Source: CAYXEN01 sp964464035 (lineage in GTDB: Bacteria > Krumholzibacteriota > Krumholzibacteriia > WVZY01). Taken from it: 64,000 bases of DNA. Positions 32,971 to 41,714 of this stretch are shown one piece after another (the stretch's first letter is position 1; each line of letters opens with the position of its first letter). The position numbers were made by a program, and so were the translations under genes. A model generated the notes under the pieces. It was given only the letters and a program-made list of their open reading frames with translations, did not search any database and had not been told where the DNA came from. Where the stretch lies: assembly GCA_964464035.1 (NCBI GenBank), contig CAYXEN010000006.1:1-64000 (forward strand), in the 5' to 3' direction.

Positions 32971-33552
32971 TCCCGCGAGGCAGGTAGCCCCGTCGGGATC
33001 CTCGATGGCGCCGCATGAAGACAGTTTTTCGAGACGTCTCTCGAAGTGAACTATGTAGTTTCGCATCCCGGCACCGCGCAGGCGGATGCATTCCAAGGCC
33101 GATGCGTACATCATCTTCGCCCCCCACGGTGAGATCCCTCCATCCTTGTCGATCAACCGCCTGGGAATAGTCAAGTAACAGGGCGGCGTGTCGTTCAACG
33201 TCCAGTGTCTTGCAAGCGAGTAGAGATCGCAGCTCCTCTCGCCCTTCGGGATGCCGATTTCGCCCTGCAGGAGATGTATGAGTTCGTGGGCTATGGTGTG
33301 GTACGAGATCGCCGCCGGGTTGAACCAGATCTCCCTCCCCCCGGGCACCGCCATCCCGCTGGCCGAGCGTGTGAGCCCGATTCTTATGGTCCTGGCCTTG
33401 AGCTCGGGAAAGAATCTCAATACGTAGTTGATCCTCGCCAGGACTCGTCTTCCCATCCTGTGTCCTGCAAGGGGCCGGGTCAGAACCAGCCGGCATACGT
33501 CCGCATCGCCGGTCGGCCGAAGGTCGAGCTCGAGTTGTTCGGATGTTTTCAT
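32965..33552 (-). CDS. Hypothetical HExxH metallopeptidase-like protein
   Basis: I do not recognise the family of this 195-residue protein. It has a perfect gluzincin-type H89-E-L-I-H93 zinc motif, followed at about residue 107 by S-C-D-L-Y-S-L-A-R, where a third ligand might lie. There is no signal peptide or membrane segment, so it is probably cytosolic. Some SprT/wss-type metalloproteases have similar size, but no C-terminal zinc ribbon is present. It is the last gene of a minus-strand operon with an M29-like aminopeptidase; the start overlaps that gene's stop as ATGA. Confidence 0.75.
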   Translation of the reverse strand: MKTSEQLELDLRPTGDADVCRLVLTRPLAGHRMGRRVLARINYVLRFFPELKARTIRIGLTRSASGMAVPGGREIWFNPAAISYHTIAHELIHLLQGEIGIPKGERSCDLYSLARHWTLNDTPPCYLTIPRRLIDKDGGISPWGAKMMYASALECIRLRGAGMRNYIVHFERRLEKLSSCGAIEDPDGATCLAGS

Positions 33553-34517
33553 CTATCTTCGACCAGTTTCCCCTTCTTCATTATGGTTTTTCCGTCCAGG
33601 GCAATGGTCGGCTTGAGTATTATGACGTCGATGTGGAGAGTGCTCTTGTTCCTGCCGCCGGGGTAGCTGGTATTGTCACCGAAAGCGATGTGGCACGTGC
33701 CGTATGCTTTCTCGTCCTCCAGGATCACGCCCGTGACTTTGGCTTGCTTGTTGGTGCCGATGGCGAACTCGGCGATGAAAGAAGCGTTCTTGTTGCCGTC
33801 CACCTGCATGCTTTCCTCTACGAGTCTCTTGAATCTCCTGCCGGAGGGCGTCCCCTCGTACTTGACTATGAAGCCTTCCTTGATCTCGAGACGGGTCGGC
33901 TCGGTAATGTATTCTCCGCACCTGTCCGCGACGAGAACGCCGTTCGCCGTCTTCGGTGCAAGCTCGGCTTCACCTCCGGGGAGGTTGGAGCAGGTTCCCT
34001 TGGCGGTTATGTTCCCGGAGCTCGCGACCGCACGGTTCCTGATGTCCAGCACCAGATCGCACCCCGAAGGCGAAGTCACGTGAGCCACCCTCGCCGAGTC
34101 GAGCATGGCGAAGATGGCGTTGCTCAACCGGGATATTTCCCGGTAATCGGCACCCAAGCCCCTGACGAAGATTTCGTCGGTTATTCCCGGCATGGTTGCG
34201 ATGCGGGCTCCCAACTGGCATGCGCGTCTCCGCGCCCGCGTGTGGGTGATGCTTGCCACCGTGGCTGCGACCACTACGTCGGCTTTCGCCATGGCTTCGC
34301 CGACGAGGCGGGGCGGCTCCTCTCCGTTTATCTTGCCGGGTGGATAGTAGAGCAACGCGGCTTCGGCGCCCAGCTTCAGCCCCTCGCGATAGAGTGATTC
34401 GCCTATTCTCTCCATCTCGGGATTGACGACCACAAGGAGCTTCTCCCCCTTTTTCAATCCCAGGTATTGCGTGAGAGCCGTTTCGGCGGCACGAGCCATC
34501 TTCTTGTCGCTTACCAT
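33549..34517 (-). CDS. M29-like aminopeptidase
   Basis: A 322-residue protein that resembles the thermophilic-type aminopeptidase family (M29). Features are the N-terminal G-L-K-K-G-E-K-L-L-V-V-V block, the L-P-G-G-E-A segment near 220, A-E-F-A-I-G-T-N near 260 and G-T-C-H-I-A-F-G-D and S-x-L-H-I-D segments with the conserved E/H metal ligands. It probably removes N-terminal residues of peptides in the cytosol. The ATG at 34517 is preferred: it has AGGAA upstream, while an earlier in-frame TTG lacks support. It lies 47 bases after the kinase gene on the same strand. Confidence 0.82.
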   Translation of the reverse strand: MVSDKKMARAAETALTQYLGLKKGEKLLVVVNPEMERIGESLYREGLKLGAEAALLYYPPGKINGEEPPRLVGEAMAKADVVVAATVASITHTRARRRACQLGARIATMPGITDEIFVRGLGADYREISRLSNAIFAMLDSARVAHVTSPSGCDLVLDIRNRAVASSGNITAKGTCSNLPGGEAELAPKTANGVLVADRCGEYITEPTRLEIKEGFIVKYEGTPSGRRFKRLVEESMQVDGNKNASFIAEFAIGTNKQAKVTGVILEDEKAYGTCHIAFGDNTSYPGGRNKSTLHIDVIILKPTIALDGKTIMKKGKLVEDR

Positions 34518-34564
34518 TATCGTTCCTTCAGTTTCACCCGGAAATACGTGCAACCGGGTGGAGT

Positions 34565-37500
34565 CTATTCAGCACCTGTGGTCCTGGAAAGGCTTTTCTT
34601 GATCACTCCGAGCAACTCCTCGGCGGTGAAAGGCTTTTCGATGCACGCAAGCCGCGTAGAAGAAAAGAAATCCTTGGTTTCCGTGTTGAGAGTGTCTCCG
34701 GTTATGAACAGGAGTTTCATTGCGGCTTCCGGCTTCTCCTCCGCAAGCCTTTCGTAGAGCTCCCGCCCGTCCATACCCGGCATCTTCATGTCGCTTATGA
34801 TACAGTCGTAATCGGATGCTCTTATCATGTCCAGCGCGGATTCGGCATCGGAGGAAGTATCTATCTTGCCGCAACGGTCTCTCAATATCTCGCATACGAG
34901 GTCCAGGATGGACTCCTCGTCGTCCACCACGAGAACGCTGTCCAGGGTGAAGTCGGTGGAGGAAGGTTCCTCGGTTGCGCGTGGGGCCGCCTCCTTCGGC
35001 TTCACCACCGGCAGCCTTATGGTGAAAAGGGCTCCTTCGCCCGGCTTGCTCTCCAGGGTGATGTCGCCGCCGTGCCTTCTTACTATGCGCTGGGATAGGC
35101 TCAGCCCGAGGCCGGTGCCCTTGTGAGGCAACTTGGTCGTGAAGAAGGGATCGAATATCCTGTCTTGTATCTCTTCGTGTATCCCGGGGCCGGTGTCGGA
35201 TATCCTTATGTAAATGTTCCCGTCTCCGGAGTACGTCTCGATCGTGAGGGTGCCGCCGGACTTGGATTCGGCCATGGCCTGATGGGCGTTGTTCATTATG
35301 TTGAAGAACACCTGCTGGAGCAGGTGGGGATCTCCTCTTGTTTCCGGTATGTCGGGAGCAAGCCGAGTCTCGATTTCTATGTTGCTCACCCTCAATTCGT
35401 ATTCCTTGAGCTTCAGCAGTTCTTCTATGATGTCGTTCACGTTGATCGCCGTATCCTGCGAAGGATGCTTGCGGGTGAACCAGAGAAGGTTGGAAACGAT
35501 CTTCTTGCACCTTACCGCCTCGCTCAGGATCTTGTTCAGTATTTCCATCGTCTGGTCGTCGTAATCGCCGCGAGCCGCCAGCAGTTCGGAAAACCCGATC
35601 ACGCCGGTGAGCGGGTTGTTCAGTTCGTGAGCAACGCTGGATATTACCTCGCCCAGCGCGGAGAGCTTCTCCGTCTGAAAGAGTTGTTCCTGCAGGGCTT
35701 GTCTTTCGCTGGCGTCGCGTATCGAGATGATGATACCGGCCGGAAGTTCATCCTCGCCCCTGTAGGGCGTCATGCTGAAATCCACGATCACGTAGAAGCC
35801 GTCTTTCCTCTTCAACCTTCTCTCGTTGTCCCTCACGGTCCCGGCGGTGACGACGTATTGCAGGAGGTTGCCGAAGTCGGTGCCCGCGGCGATCTCCCCG
35901 TCGGGGATGAGAAGCTCCTGGATACTCAGTTCTTCATCAGGGTGGTATCCCAGGATTTCGTGGAAGGCCCTGTTGGTGGCCACGATCCTACCGGAACGAT
36001 CCGTCACCAGGATCCCGTCACCGGTATTCTCCAATATGTTGTAGAGGAAGCGCTCCTTCTTGGAAATCTCGCGCATGGATTCTTCCAGGTTTCCTATCAG
36101 GCGGGCGTTCTCGATGGCCATGGCCGCTTGCAGAACTATGGTCTGGAGCACCGACAGGGTCTCTTCATCGAACGAATAGATGGAGTCCGAGAATATCTTT
36201 ATACTTCCATGGAACTTGTCGCTGCTCGCAAGAGGAAATACTCCGGCGGCGCAATATGCATAATCGTGTTCGATCTCGCCATGCGCGACTACCTTGCAGC
36301 CCCCTTCGAAACTGATGAGTTTTGGGACCTGGTGGCTTTCTGCGCGGGAAACGGCTTCTTTGAGCAGCCTTTCGGAGTGCGGTTCAACGGTGAAATTCGC
36401 GTAGTGCTGCACTTCACCGGCTTTGTCCTTTGCATAAAAGCAGCCTTCTCCAAGATAGGATACGTCGGCTATGAAGCCGGGAAAACTCAATACCTCGATT
36501 ATGGAGTGCTTCAGGCAGTCGACTATTTCGGCGATGCTTCTCGTCGCCGCAACGCGGTAGCCGGCGAGCTGGATCTCCCTTATCCGCTCGACGTCCCTCT
36601 CGAGAGACGTCAGGATCTCCAGCCTGTCGATGCCTATGCTGAGCTGGCTCACTACGGATTTGAGGAAGATCTTGTCCTCGTCCTTGGGTGTGTACGTCGA
36701 ACTTCCGCCGAGTAATACTCCGAGGGGGCGGTAAGAACTTTTTATGGGCATGATGATGAAGGAGTTCAATTCTTTGTCTTGCCACAAGTTCTTGAGGCTT
36801 TCGGGGAGGCACTGGCACTCCTCGGGGTCTACGAGAAGGCAGAAGTCTTTCTTCTCTATGCATTCCTTGAAGTTTATCGATGTGGATGCAGGAATCGAGC
36901 TGGGCGGCTTTACTCCAGCCTTGGTCCCCGGCCATAATTCGTCCAGGTAGAGCTCGTCCGCGCCCTCGTCGAGGCCGTAGAACGCGCCGAAATCCATCTC
37001 GAAGAAATCAGCCACCTTGGCGAGAATAGTCGCGATGTAATCCCCGACGTCGCGGTTGCGATAGGCCGCGGCGGCTATCTCGAAGAGGGTTTTCAACTCG
37101 TTCTCTCTTCTCCCGCGGGCCTTCTCGAGCTGTTTCTCGGCGCTTACCTCGCGGGAAATTATGAGCACTTCCCGGGTGGTGCCCGTGATGTCGCGTACGG
37201 GAAGAAAGACGGTCGAGTAGGCCTTGCCGGCCACTGTTCTTTCCGAGACCGAGGGCTCACCCGTGGCGAAAACATCCCTGGCCGGCTCCCAATCGAGGAA
37301 TGCCCCCTTTCCCCCGACCACGTCCTCTATTTTCAAGCTCCTTATTCGGTTCAGTTCGCCGAAATGTGATTCGAAGTAATGGTTGGCCCAGGTGATCCGG
37401 AATGAGTCGTCTATCTGGCATATGGCTGCGTCGAGAGTGGATATCACGCTCGAGAGCTTTTTCTTCTCCTGGGCTATGCTGCTCTCGAGCTTCTTGCGTA

Positions 37501-38326
37501 TGGTTATGTCCTTGATGACGCAGACGATTCCAAGCGTCTTGTCGTCGTTGCTCTTGATGAGCGAAGAACTCATGTGAACGGCGATGCGGCGGGACCGCTT
37601 GTCGACCGTCTCGAGCTCTCCTTCCCATCGCGCTTGCTCCGTGAGCGTGCTTATGAAGCGTTGCACCTTGCCCTGCTTCCACTCGGGAGGGAGCAGCACT
37701 GCGAGGTTGGAGCTCAAAAGCTCGGCTCTGGTGAAGCCTGTGAGTTCGATGAGATTGTCGTTGGCGAAGATTATGTTGCCCTTGGTGTCGGTGATCACGA
37801 TGCAGTCACTCGTCGGCTTGATCACTTCCCCGGGTGGTACGATCGCCGCACCCGCAAGCTCCGTTGCTCCCACGTCGAGGTACATGTTTATGACCGCTTT
37901 TCTCCCATCGGCCAGGGAGACTGGAGCGGAGACGCATTCGGTGGTGGTTCCGTCGGGAAGAGTCGTTATGCCGCGCTGTTCCTTGCCCGCTTCGACGGCT
38001 CTATCGATTATGCTCGTATCTGGGGTGATGGCACCGGCGAACAGCGCGGGATAGGACTTGCCCTCGATGTCGTCTCCGAGGAGTTTCTTGGCTATTTCGT
38101 TGGCGTAGATGATCGTGTGATCGCCGGCGGTGACGTTTATGCCGTAGGGGACACGGGCCAAGAAGTTCCTGAGGGTGCCTAGCGTGTTCTCCGTCTTCTT
38201 CAGCTTGAGGCGGGCGAGTTTGAGCTCTTTTTCGAGAAGAAGGATCCTGTTCCTGAGGATCTTTTCGGAGGCGAACGCCGGGTTACCGGTCTGCTCGAGA
38301 TTGCCTGGCTTGCCTGGCGTGCTCAT
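34565..38326 (-). CDS. Hybrid sensor histidine kinase with PAS, GAF and receiver domains
   Basis: A 1253-residue soluble hybrid kinase with no clear transmembrane segment. Three PAS-like modules occupy about residues 30-400 (including T-D-T-K-G-N-I-I-F-A-N), two GAF-like domains about 405-765, and a further PAS at about 775-895 (V-T-D-R-S-G-R-I-V). The HisKA domain has V-A-H900-E-L-N-N-P-L. The ATPase domain holds the N, G1 and G2 boxes (D-T-G-P-G-I and G-T-G-L-G-L). The C-terminal receiver has the phosphoacceptor D1179 (I-S-D-M-K-M-P) and K in C-I-E-K-P-F. No partner response regulator is adjacent; it shares a minus-strand unit with the two peptidase genes. The start at 38326 has GAGAGAGG eight bases upstream. 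Confidence 0.9.
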   Translation of the reverse strand: MSTPGKPGNLEQTGNPAFASEKILRNRILLLEKELKLARLKLKKTENTLGTLRNFLARVPYGINVTAGDHTIIYANEIAKKLLGDDIEGKSYPALFAGAITPDTSIIDRAVEAGKEQRGITTLPDGTTTECVSAPVSLADGRKAVINMYLDVGATELAGAAIVPPGEVIKPTSDCIVITDTKGNIIFANDNLIELTGFTRAELLSSNLAVLLPPEWKQGKVQRFISTLTEQARWEGELETVDKRSRRIAVHMSSSLIKSNDDKTLGIVCVIKDITIRKKLESSIAQEKKKLSSVISTLDAAICQIDDSFRITWANHYFESHFGELNRIRSLKIEDVVGGKGAFLDWEPARDVFATGEPSVSERTVAGKAYSTVFLPVRDITGTTREVLIISREVSAEKQLEKARGRRENELKTLFEIAAAAYRNRDVGDYIATILAKVADFFEMDFGAFYGLDEGADELYLDELWPGTKAGVKPPSSIPASTSINFKECIEKKDFCLLVDPEECQCLPESLKNLWQDKELNSFIIMPIKSSYRPLGVLLGGSSTYTPKDEDKIFLKSVVSQLSIGIDRLEILTSLERDVERIREIQLAGYRVAATRSIAEIVDCLKHSIIEVLSFPGFIADVSYLGEGCFYAKDKAGEVQHYANFTVEPHSERLLKEAVSRAESHQVPKLISFEGGCKVVAHGEIEHDYAYCAAGVFPLASSDKFHGSIKIFSDSIYSFDEETLSVLQTIVLQAAMAIENARLIGNLEESMREISKKERFLYNILENTGDGILVTDRSGRIVATNRAFHEILGYHPDEELSIQELLIPDGEIAAGTDFGNLLQYVVTAGTVRDNERRLKRKDGFYVIVDFSMTPYRGEDELPAGIIISIRDASERQALQEQLFQTEKLSALGEVISSVAHELNNPLTGVIGFSELLAARGDYDDQTMEILNKILSEAVRCKKIVSNLLWFTRKHPSQDTAINVNDIIEELLKLKEYELRVSNIEIETRLAPDIPETRGDPHLLQQVFFNIMNNAHQAMAESKSGGTLTIETYSGDGNIYIRISDTGPGIHEEIQDRIFDPFFTTKLPHKGTGLGLSLSQRIVRRHGGDITLESKPGEGALFTIRLPVVKPKEAAPRATEEPSSTDFTLDSVLVVDDEESILDLVCEILRDRCGKIDTSSDAESALDMIRASDYDCIISDMKMPGMDGRELYERLAEEKPEAAMKLLFITGDTLNTETKDFFSSTRLACIEKPFTAEELLGVIKKSLSRTTGAE

Positions 38327-38453
38327 AAGCGAGGCCTCTCTCACCTCCTTGGCGGTGATTCGTGTTCCGAAGTTTAAAAGCCTCTTGCCCGTAAGTGGAG
38401 GAGAAAAACGAGCCCCAAGCGCCCAAGTACGCTGGGTATCGATGCTAAGTCGA

Positions 38454-38483
38454 ATCCTTGCATCAGGTTCAGCTTTTTGTCAA
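38454..38483 (-). promoter_or_regulatory. Possible promoter for the hybrid-kinase operon
   Basis: On the minus strand a perfect TTGACA (38483 down to 38478) is followed by AAGGAT after 18 bases or CAAGGA after 17. The -10 box is poor, so confidence is low. Confidence 0.35.
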
Positions 38484-38584
38484 CGTATTTTTGAGATGAC
38501 CAGCGCGAATCCCGCGAAGCGGGCTTGCCGGCCGCAGGATCCAAAGGCTCCCACCGGAGCCTCCTCGCCGCGCGAAGAATCTTC

Positions 38585-38613
38585 TTGCATGTATTCGGAT
38601 TAGCGAGTAACAT
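38585..38613 (+). promoter_or_regulatory. pyr operon promoter
   Basis: TTGCAT (38585-38590) and TAACAT (38608-38613) are separated by exactly 17 bases. Transcription would start near 38620, about 15 bases before the PyrR-binding hairpin. Confidence 0.5.
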
Positions 38614-38633
38614 CTCCAAAACCGCCTTTTAAT

Positions 38634-38709
38634 CTGGTCCGGGAGGCCAGGAAAGGACTGAGCATATATTCCAAGCCTAACCTCCTGGTGACCCGGGAGG
38701 GTTTTTTTT
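38634..38709 (+). promoter_or_regulatory. PyrR-dependent transcription attenuator of the pyr operon
   Basis: Three mutually exclusive pairings can be read. A first hairpin (38634-38650, CTGG-U-CC closing a GGGA loop with GG-CCAG) contains the GGAGG core expected of a PyrR-binding anti-antiterminator. Its bases 38639-38646, CCGGGAGG, can instead pair with CCTCCTGG at 38681-38688 as an antiterminator. The same bases 38681-38688 otherwise pair with an identical CCGGGAGG at 38693-38700, followed by eight Ts (38702-38709), forming an intrinsic terminator. With UMP high, PyrR would hold the first hairpin and allow termination. This matches the established Bacillus model; the exact PyrR-loop consensus is only partly matched. 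Confidence 0.75.
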
Positions 38710-38750
38710 GCCCGCCCGGGCGAGCCGAAGCAGCGAGACAAGGAGGGCCC

Positions 38751-39296
38751 GTGGGAATAAGACGGAAAGCAGTGATCATGGATTCGGATCATATCCGCAG
38801 GGCGGTGAGGCGTATCGCGCACGAGATCGTCGAGCGCAATTCCGGAGTATCCGGTCTCATAGTGGTGGGTGTGAGGAGGAGGGGGGTCTTTCTCGCCGAG
38901 AGGATTGCAGCCAGCCTGGAAGACATAGAAGGCGAGAAGGTCCCGGTCGGCGCCCTGGACATTACCCTCTACCGGGACGATTTCCAGGTCATAACGAACT
39001 GGCCCCGCGTGGGCAAGACCGAGATAAACGCGGACATAACGGCCAAGATCATCGTTCTCGTGGACGACGTGCTCTTCACGGGACGCACCGTGAGGGCGGC
39101 CTTGGACGAACTCATCGATTTCGGAAGACCCAAGATGATCCAACTCGCAGTGCTGGTCGACCGCGGGCACAGGGAATTCCCCATAAAGGCCGACTACGTG
39201 GGCAAGAACATCCCCACCAGGGACGATGAAATCGTGGAAGTCCATCTCGCCGAACTCGACGGCAAGGACGAAGTTATCCTGGGGGAGATCGAATGA
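38751..39296 (+). CDS. pyrR: Bifunctional pyr operon regulator / uracil phosphoribosyltransferase PyrR
   Basis: A 181-residue RNA-binding attenuation protein that also has phosphoribosyltransferase folding. It begins K-A-V-I-M-D-S-D-H-I-R-R-A-V-R-R-I-A-H-E-I-V-E-R-N, the usual N-terminal helix of PyrR, and holds the PRPP-binding V-L-V-D-D-V-L-F-T-G-R-T motif near residue 98. The GTG start is preferred because AAGGAGG lies just upstream and the homology begins five codons later. A longer in-frame reading would cross the terminator. Its stop overlaps the pyrB start as ATGA. The attenuator lies directly upstream, so the operon is autoregulated. Confidence 0.95.
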   Translation: MGIRRKAVIMDSDHIRRAVRRIAHEIVERNSGVSGLIVVGVRRRGVFLAERIAASLEDIEGEKVPVGALDITLYRDDFQVITNWPRVGKTEINADITAKIIVLVDDVLFTGRTVRAALDELIDFGRPKMIQLAVLVDRGHREFPIKADYVGKNIPTRDDEIVEVHLAELDGKDEVILGEIE

Positions 39297-40309
39297 TGAC
39301 CACTTTGAACAGGAAGGACCTTCTCGGACTGGAAGGAATGAGCGCCGAAGAGATCAACTTGATCCTGGACACGGCCGAGTCCTTCAAGGAGATCTCCGAT
39401 CGGCCGGTGAAAAAGGTTCCCGCGCTGCGCGGCAAGACGATCGTGAATCTCTTCTTCGAGCCGAGCACCCGGACGCGCACGAGTTTCGAGCTGGCCGAGA
39501 AGCGCCTGAGCGCAGACTCGGTCAACATCGCGAGCTCGACGAGTTCCGTTGTGAAAGGCGAAACGCTCAGGGACACGGCGGAGAATCTCCAGGCGATGAA
39601 GATAGATCTCATCGTGATCAGACACAGCAGCGCGGGCGCGCCTCATTTCCTCGCGGGATTGCTGGAAGCATCCGTCATAAACGCGGGGGACGGCTCGCAC
39701 GAGCACCCCACGCAGGGTCTTCTCGATATCTTCACGCTCAGGCAGAAGCTCGGTGCGCTCGAGGGCAAGAAGATAACGATCGTCGGCGATATCACTCACA
39801 GCCGCGTGGTGAGATCGAACATTTTCGGCCTCACCGCCCTGGGAGCCGAGGTGACCTTGTGCGGGCCTCCGACCATGCTTCCGCCCCAGGTGGAGAGGCT
39901 CGGCGTGCGCGTGGAACCGGATCTTCGCAAGGCGGTGGCGGGTGCGGACGCGGTCAACGTTCTGCGCATCCAGCTGGAGAGGCAGAAAGTGAACCTCTTC
40001 CCCAGCCTGAAGGAGTACAGCGAGGTCTACGGGATCAACCGCGAGGTGCTCTCCTGGATGAAACCCGAGTGCATAGTCATGCATCCAGGGCCGATGAACC
40101 GGGGCGTGGAGATAAGCCAGGACGTGGCCGACGGGGACAGGGCCGTGATCCTCGAGCAGGTCACCAACGGCGTGGCGGTTCGCATGGCGGTCCTGTACTT
40201 GCTCTGCGAGGGAGCGGTGAGAGAGGAGGATCTCACCGGCAGGGAGATTGCGGATACCACCGAGGCGGGAATGGTTTCTCCTGAAGAAAAACAGGGAATG
40301 GAAAGCTGA
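39293..40309 (+). CDS. pyrB: Aspartate carbamoyltransferase catalytic subunit
   Basis: Catalyses carbamoyl phosphate plus aspartate to carbamoyl aspartate, the committed step of pyrimidine synthesis. The 338-residue protein has the carbamoyl-phosphate loop F-E-P-S-T-R-T-R-T-S-F, H-P-T-Q-G-L-L-D, and the C-terminal H-P-G-P-M-N-R-G motif that closes over the ligand. The R-H-S-S-A-G-A-P-H-F segment and the N-A-G-D-G motif are typical of the catalytic chain. No PyrI regulatory subunit is present in the window, so it may be a trimer like the Bacillus enzyme. The start overlaps pyrR. Confidence 0.96.
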   Translation: MMTTLNRKDLLGLEGMSAEEINLILDTAESFKEISDRPVKKVPALRGKTIVNLFFEPSTRTRTSFELAEKRLSADSVNIASSTSSVVKGETLRDTAENLQAMKIDLIVIRHSSAGAPHFLAGLLEASVINAGDGSHEHPTQGLLDIFTLRQKLGALEGKKITIVGDITHSRVVRSNIFGLTALGAEVTLCGPPTMLPPQVERLGVRVEPDLRKAVAGADAVNVLRIQLERQKVNLFPSLKEYSEVYGINREVLSWMKPECIVMHPGPMNRGVEISQDVADGDRAVILEQVTNGVAVRMAVLYLLCEGAVREEDLTGREIADTTEAGMVSPEEKQGMES

Positions 40310-40333
40310 TCAGACGGAGATCGGGGGCAACGG

Positions 40334-41644
40334 ATGAAGAAACTCTTGAACTGGAACGGTGAGAAGGATTACGCGATCACGAACGTCTTGATTGTGGATC
40401 CCTCGGAAGGCAAGACCTTTCCCGGTCACTTGATCATCAAGGATGGATCCTTGGAGGCCACCGGTGAAGGCGATGCGCCGAAAAGCGGTCTTCCCGTCTT
40501 CGACGGCGAGGGACTCCACCTCTCTCCCGGTTTCATCGACATTCACGTCCACCTGCGGGAGCCGGGATTCGAGCACAAGGAGGACATCCGTTCCGGTACG
40601 CTGGCAGCGGCGGCCGGCGGATTCACGTCGGTTGCCTGCATGCCGAACACGGACCCGGCCATAGACGACAAGAGCGTGGTGGATTTCATCCTCCGCAAGG
40701 CCCGGACAACGGGCTTCGCGAAAGTGTACCCGGTGGCGGCGGCGACGGTGGGGAGGAAGGGCGAGAAGCTCAGCGAATTCGGGCGCCTCGTGCAGGCGGG
40801 AGCCGTCGCTTTCAGTGACGACGGCGCTCCCATAGCAACGGCCCAGATGATGCGGAGAGTGCTGGAATACGCGGGGCACTTCGACGTTCCCGTCATCGAG
40901 CATTGCGAAGACCTTTCGACATCCGCCGGCGGGGTGATGAACGAGGGATTCTATTCGACCAAACTGGGTCTCCCGGGCATCCCCTCGTTCAGCGAGGAGA
41001 TCTGCCTGGCGCGCGACCTCCTCGTCCTGAGAAACGTGAGAGCGCGGCTCCACGTTGCCCACGTGTCGAGCGCCGGTTCGGTGGAGATGATAAGGGAAGC
41101 GAAGAAAAGGGGCCTTCGCGTCACGTGCGAGACGGCTCCGCACTATTTCTCGCTGGATGACGGAGAACTCGAAGGATATGATCCCAACCTGAGAATCAAT
41201 CCTCCGCTGAGGAGTGCGGACGATCGCGATGCGATCATAAGAGGACTGAAGGACGGAACCATCGACTGCATCGCCACCGATCACGCGCCCCATGCGCTGG
41301 AAGAGAAGGAAGTCGAATTCGATCGGGCCCCGGCCGGCGCCATCGGGCTGGAGACGGCTCTTGCCGTCGCTTGCACTTTTCTGGTGAAGCCGGGACACCT
41401 GTCACTTGCCGAAGTGATCCGGTTGCTTACCGTGAAACCGGCCGAGGTGATCGGGATTCCGGGCGGGGTCCTCGAGAAGGGCGCTCCGGCCGATCTCACT
41501 CTTTTCGATCCCGAGGAGGAGTGGGTGGTCGATGCGGGAGGTTTTCACTCCAAGTCGAAGAATTCGCCCTTCATAGGCAGGAAGCTCAGCGGCCGCGTCA
41601 AGCATACGATAATAGAGGGCCGGGTGATTTCTTTCACCGGGTGA
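40334..41644 (+). CDS. pyrC: Dihydroorotase, class I
   Basis: Reversibly cyclises carbamoyl aspartate to dihydroorotate. The 436-residue amidohydrolase has D-I-H-V-H-L-R-E-P-G-F near residue 60, the G-G-F-T-S-V-A-C-M-P-N-T segment, the downstream H-C-E-D and H-V-S-S-A metal-ligand motifs, and the D-H-A-P-H segment near 315 with the catalytic aspartate. This layout and length are typical of class I (multifunctional-type) dihydroorotase. It follows pyrB by 24 bases with GGGGG-type spacing to the ATG. Confidence 0.95.
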   Translation: MKKLLNWNGEKDYAITNVLIVDPSEGKTFPGHLIIKDGSLEATGEGDAPKSGLPVFDGEGLHLSPGFIDIHVHLREPGFEHKEDIRSGTLAAAAGGFTSVACMPNTDPAIDDKSVVDFILRKARTTGFAKVYPVAAATVGRKGEKLSEFGRLVQAGAVAFSDDGAPIATAQMMRRVLEYAGHFDVPVIEHCEDLSTSAGGVMNEGFYSTKLGLPGIPSFSEEICLARDLLVLRNVRARLHVAHVSSAGSVEMIREAKKRGLRVTCETAPHYFSLDDGELEGYDPNLRINPPLRSADDRDAIIRGLKDGTIDCIATDHAPHALEEKEVEFDRAPAGAIGLETALAVACTFLVKPGHLSLAEVIRLLTVKPAEVIGIPGGVLEKGAPADLTLFDPEEEWVVDAGGFHSKSKNSPFIGRKLSGRVKHTIIEGRVISFTG

Positions 41645-41714
41645 GACGCCGTCGCCGCTCGAAGTCCGATGAGCGGCTCGCGGACAAGGGAACAACCAGG
41701 AGACTTGGTGAACC

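Larger units (their letters stand above)
38327..38750. other. 424 bp divergent regulatory region between the hybrid kinase and pyrR
   Basis: This gap holds a minus-strand promoter element, two compact hairpins, the pyr promoter and the PyrR attenuator. The hairpins are CCCGC-GAA-GCGGG (38511-38523) and a 6-bp GGCTCC-CACC-GGAGCC stem (38546-38561). They lie between the divergent promoters and have no assigned function. No ORF is credible here. Confidence 0.7.
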
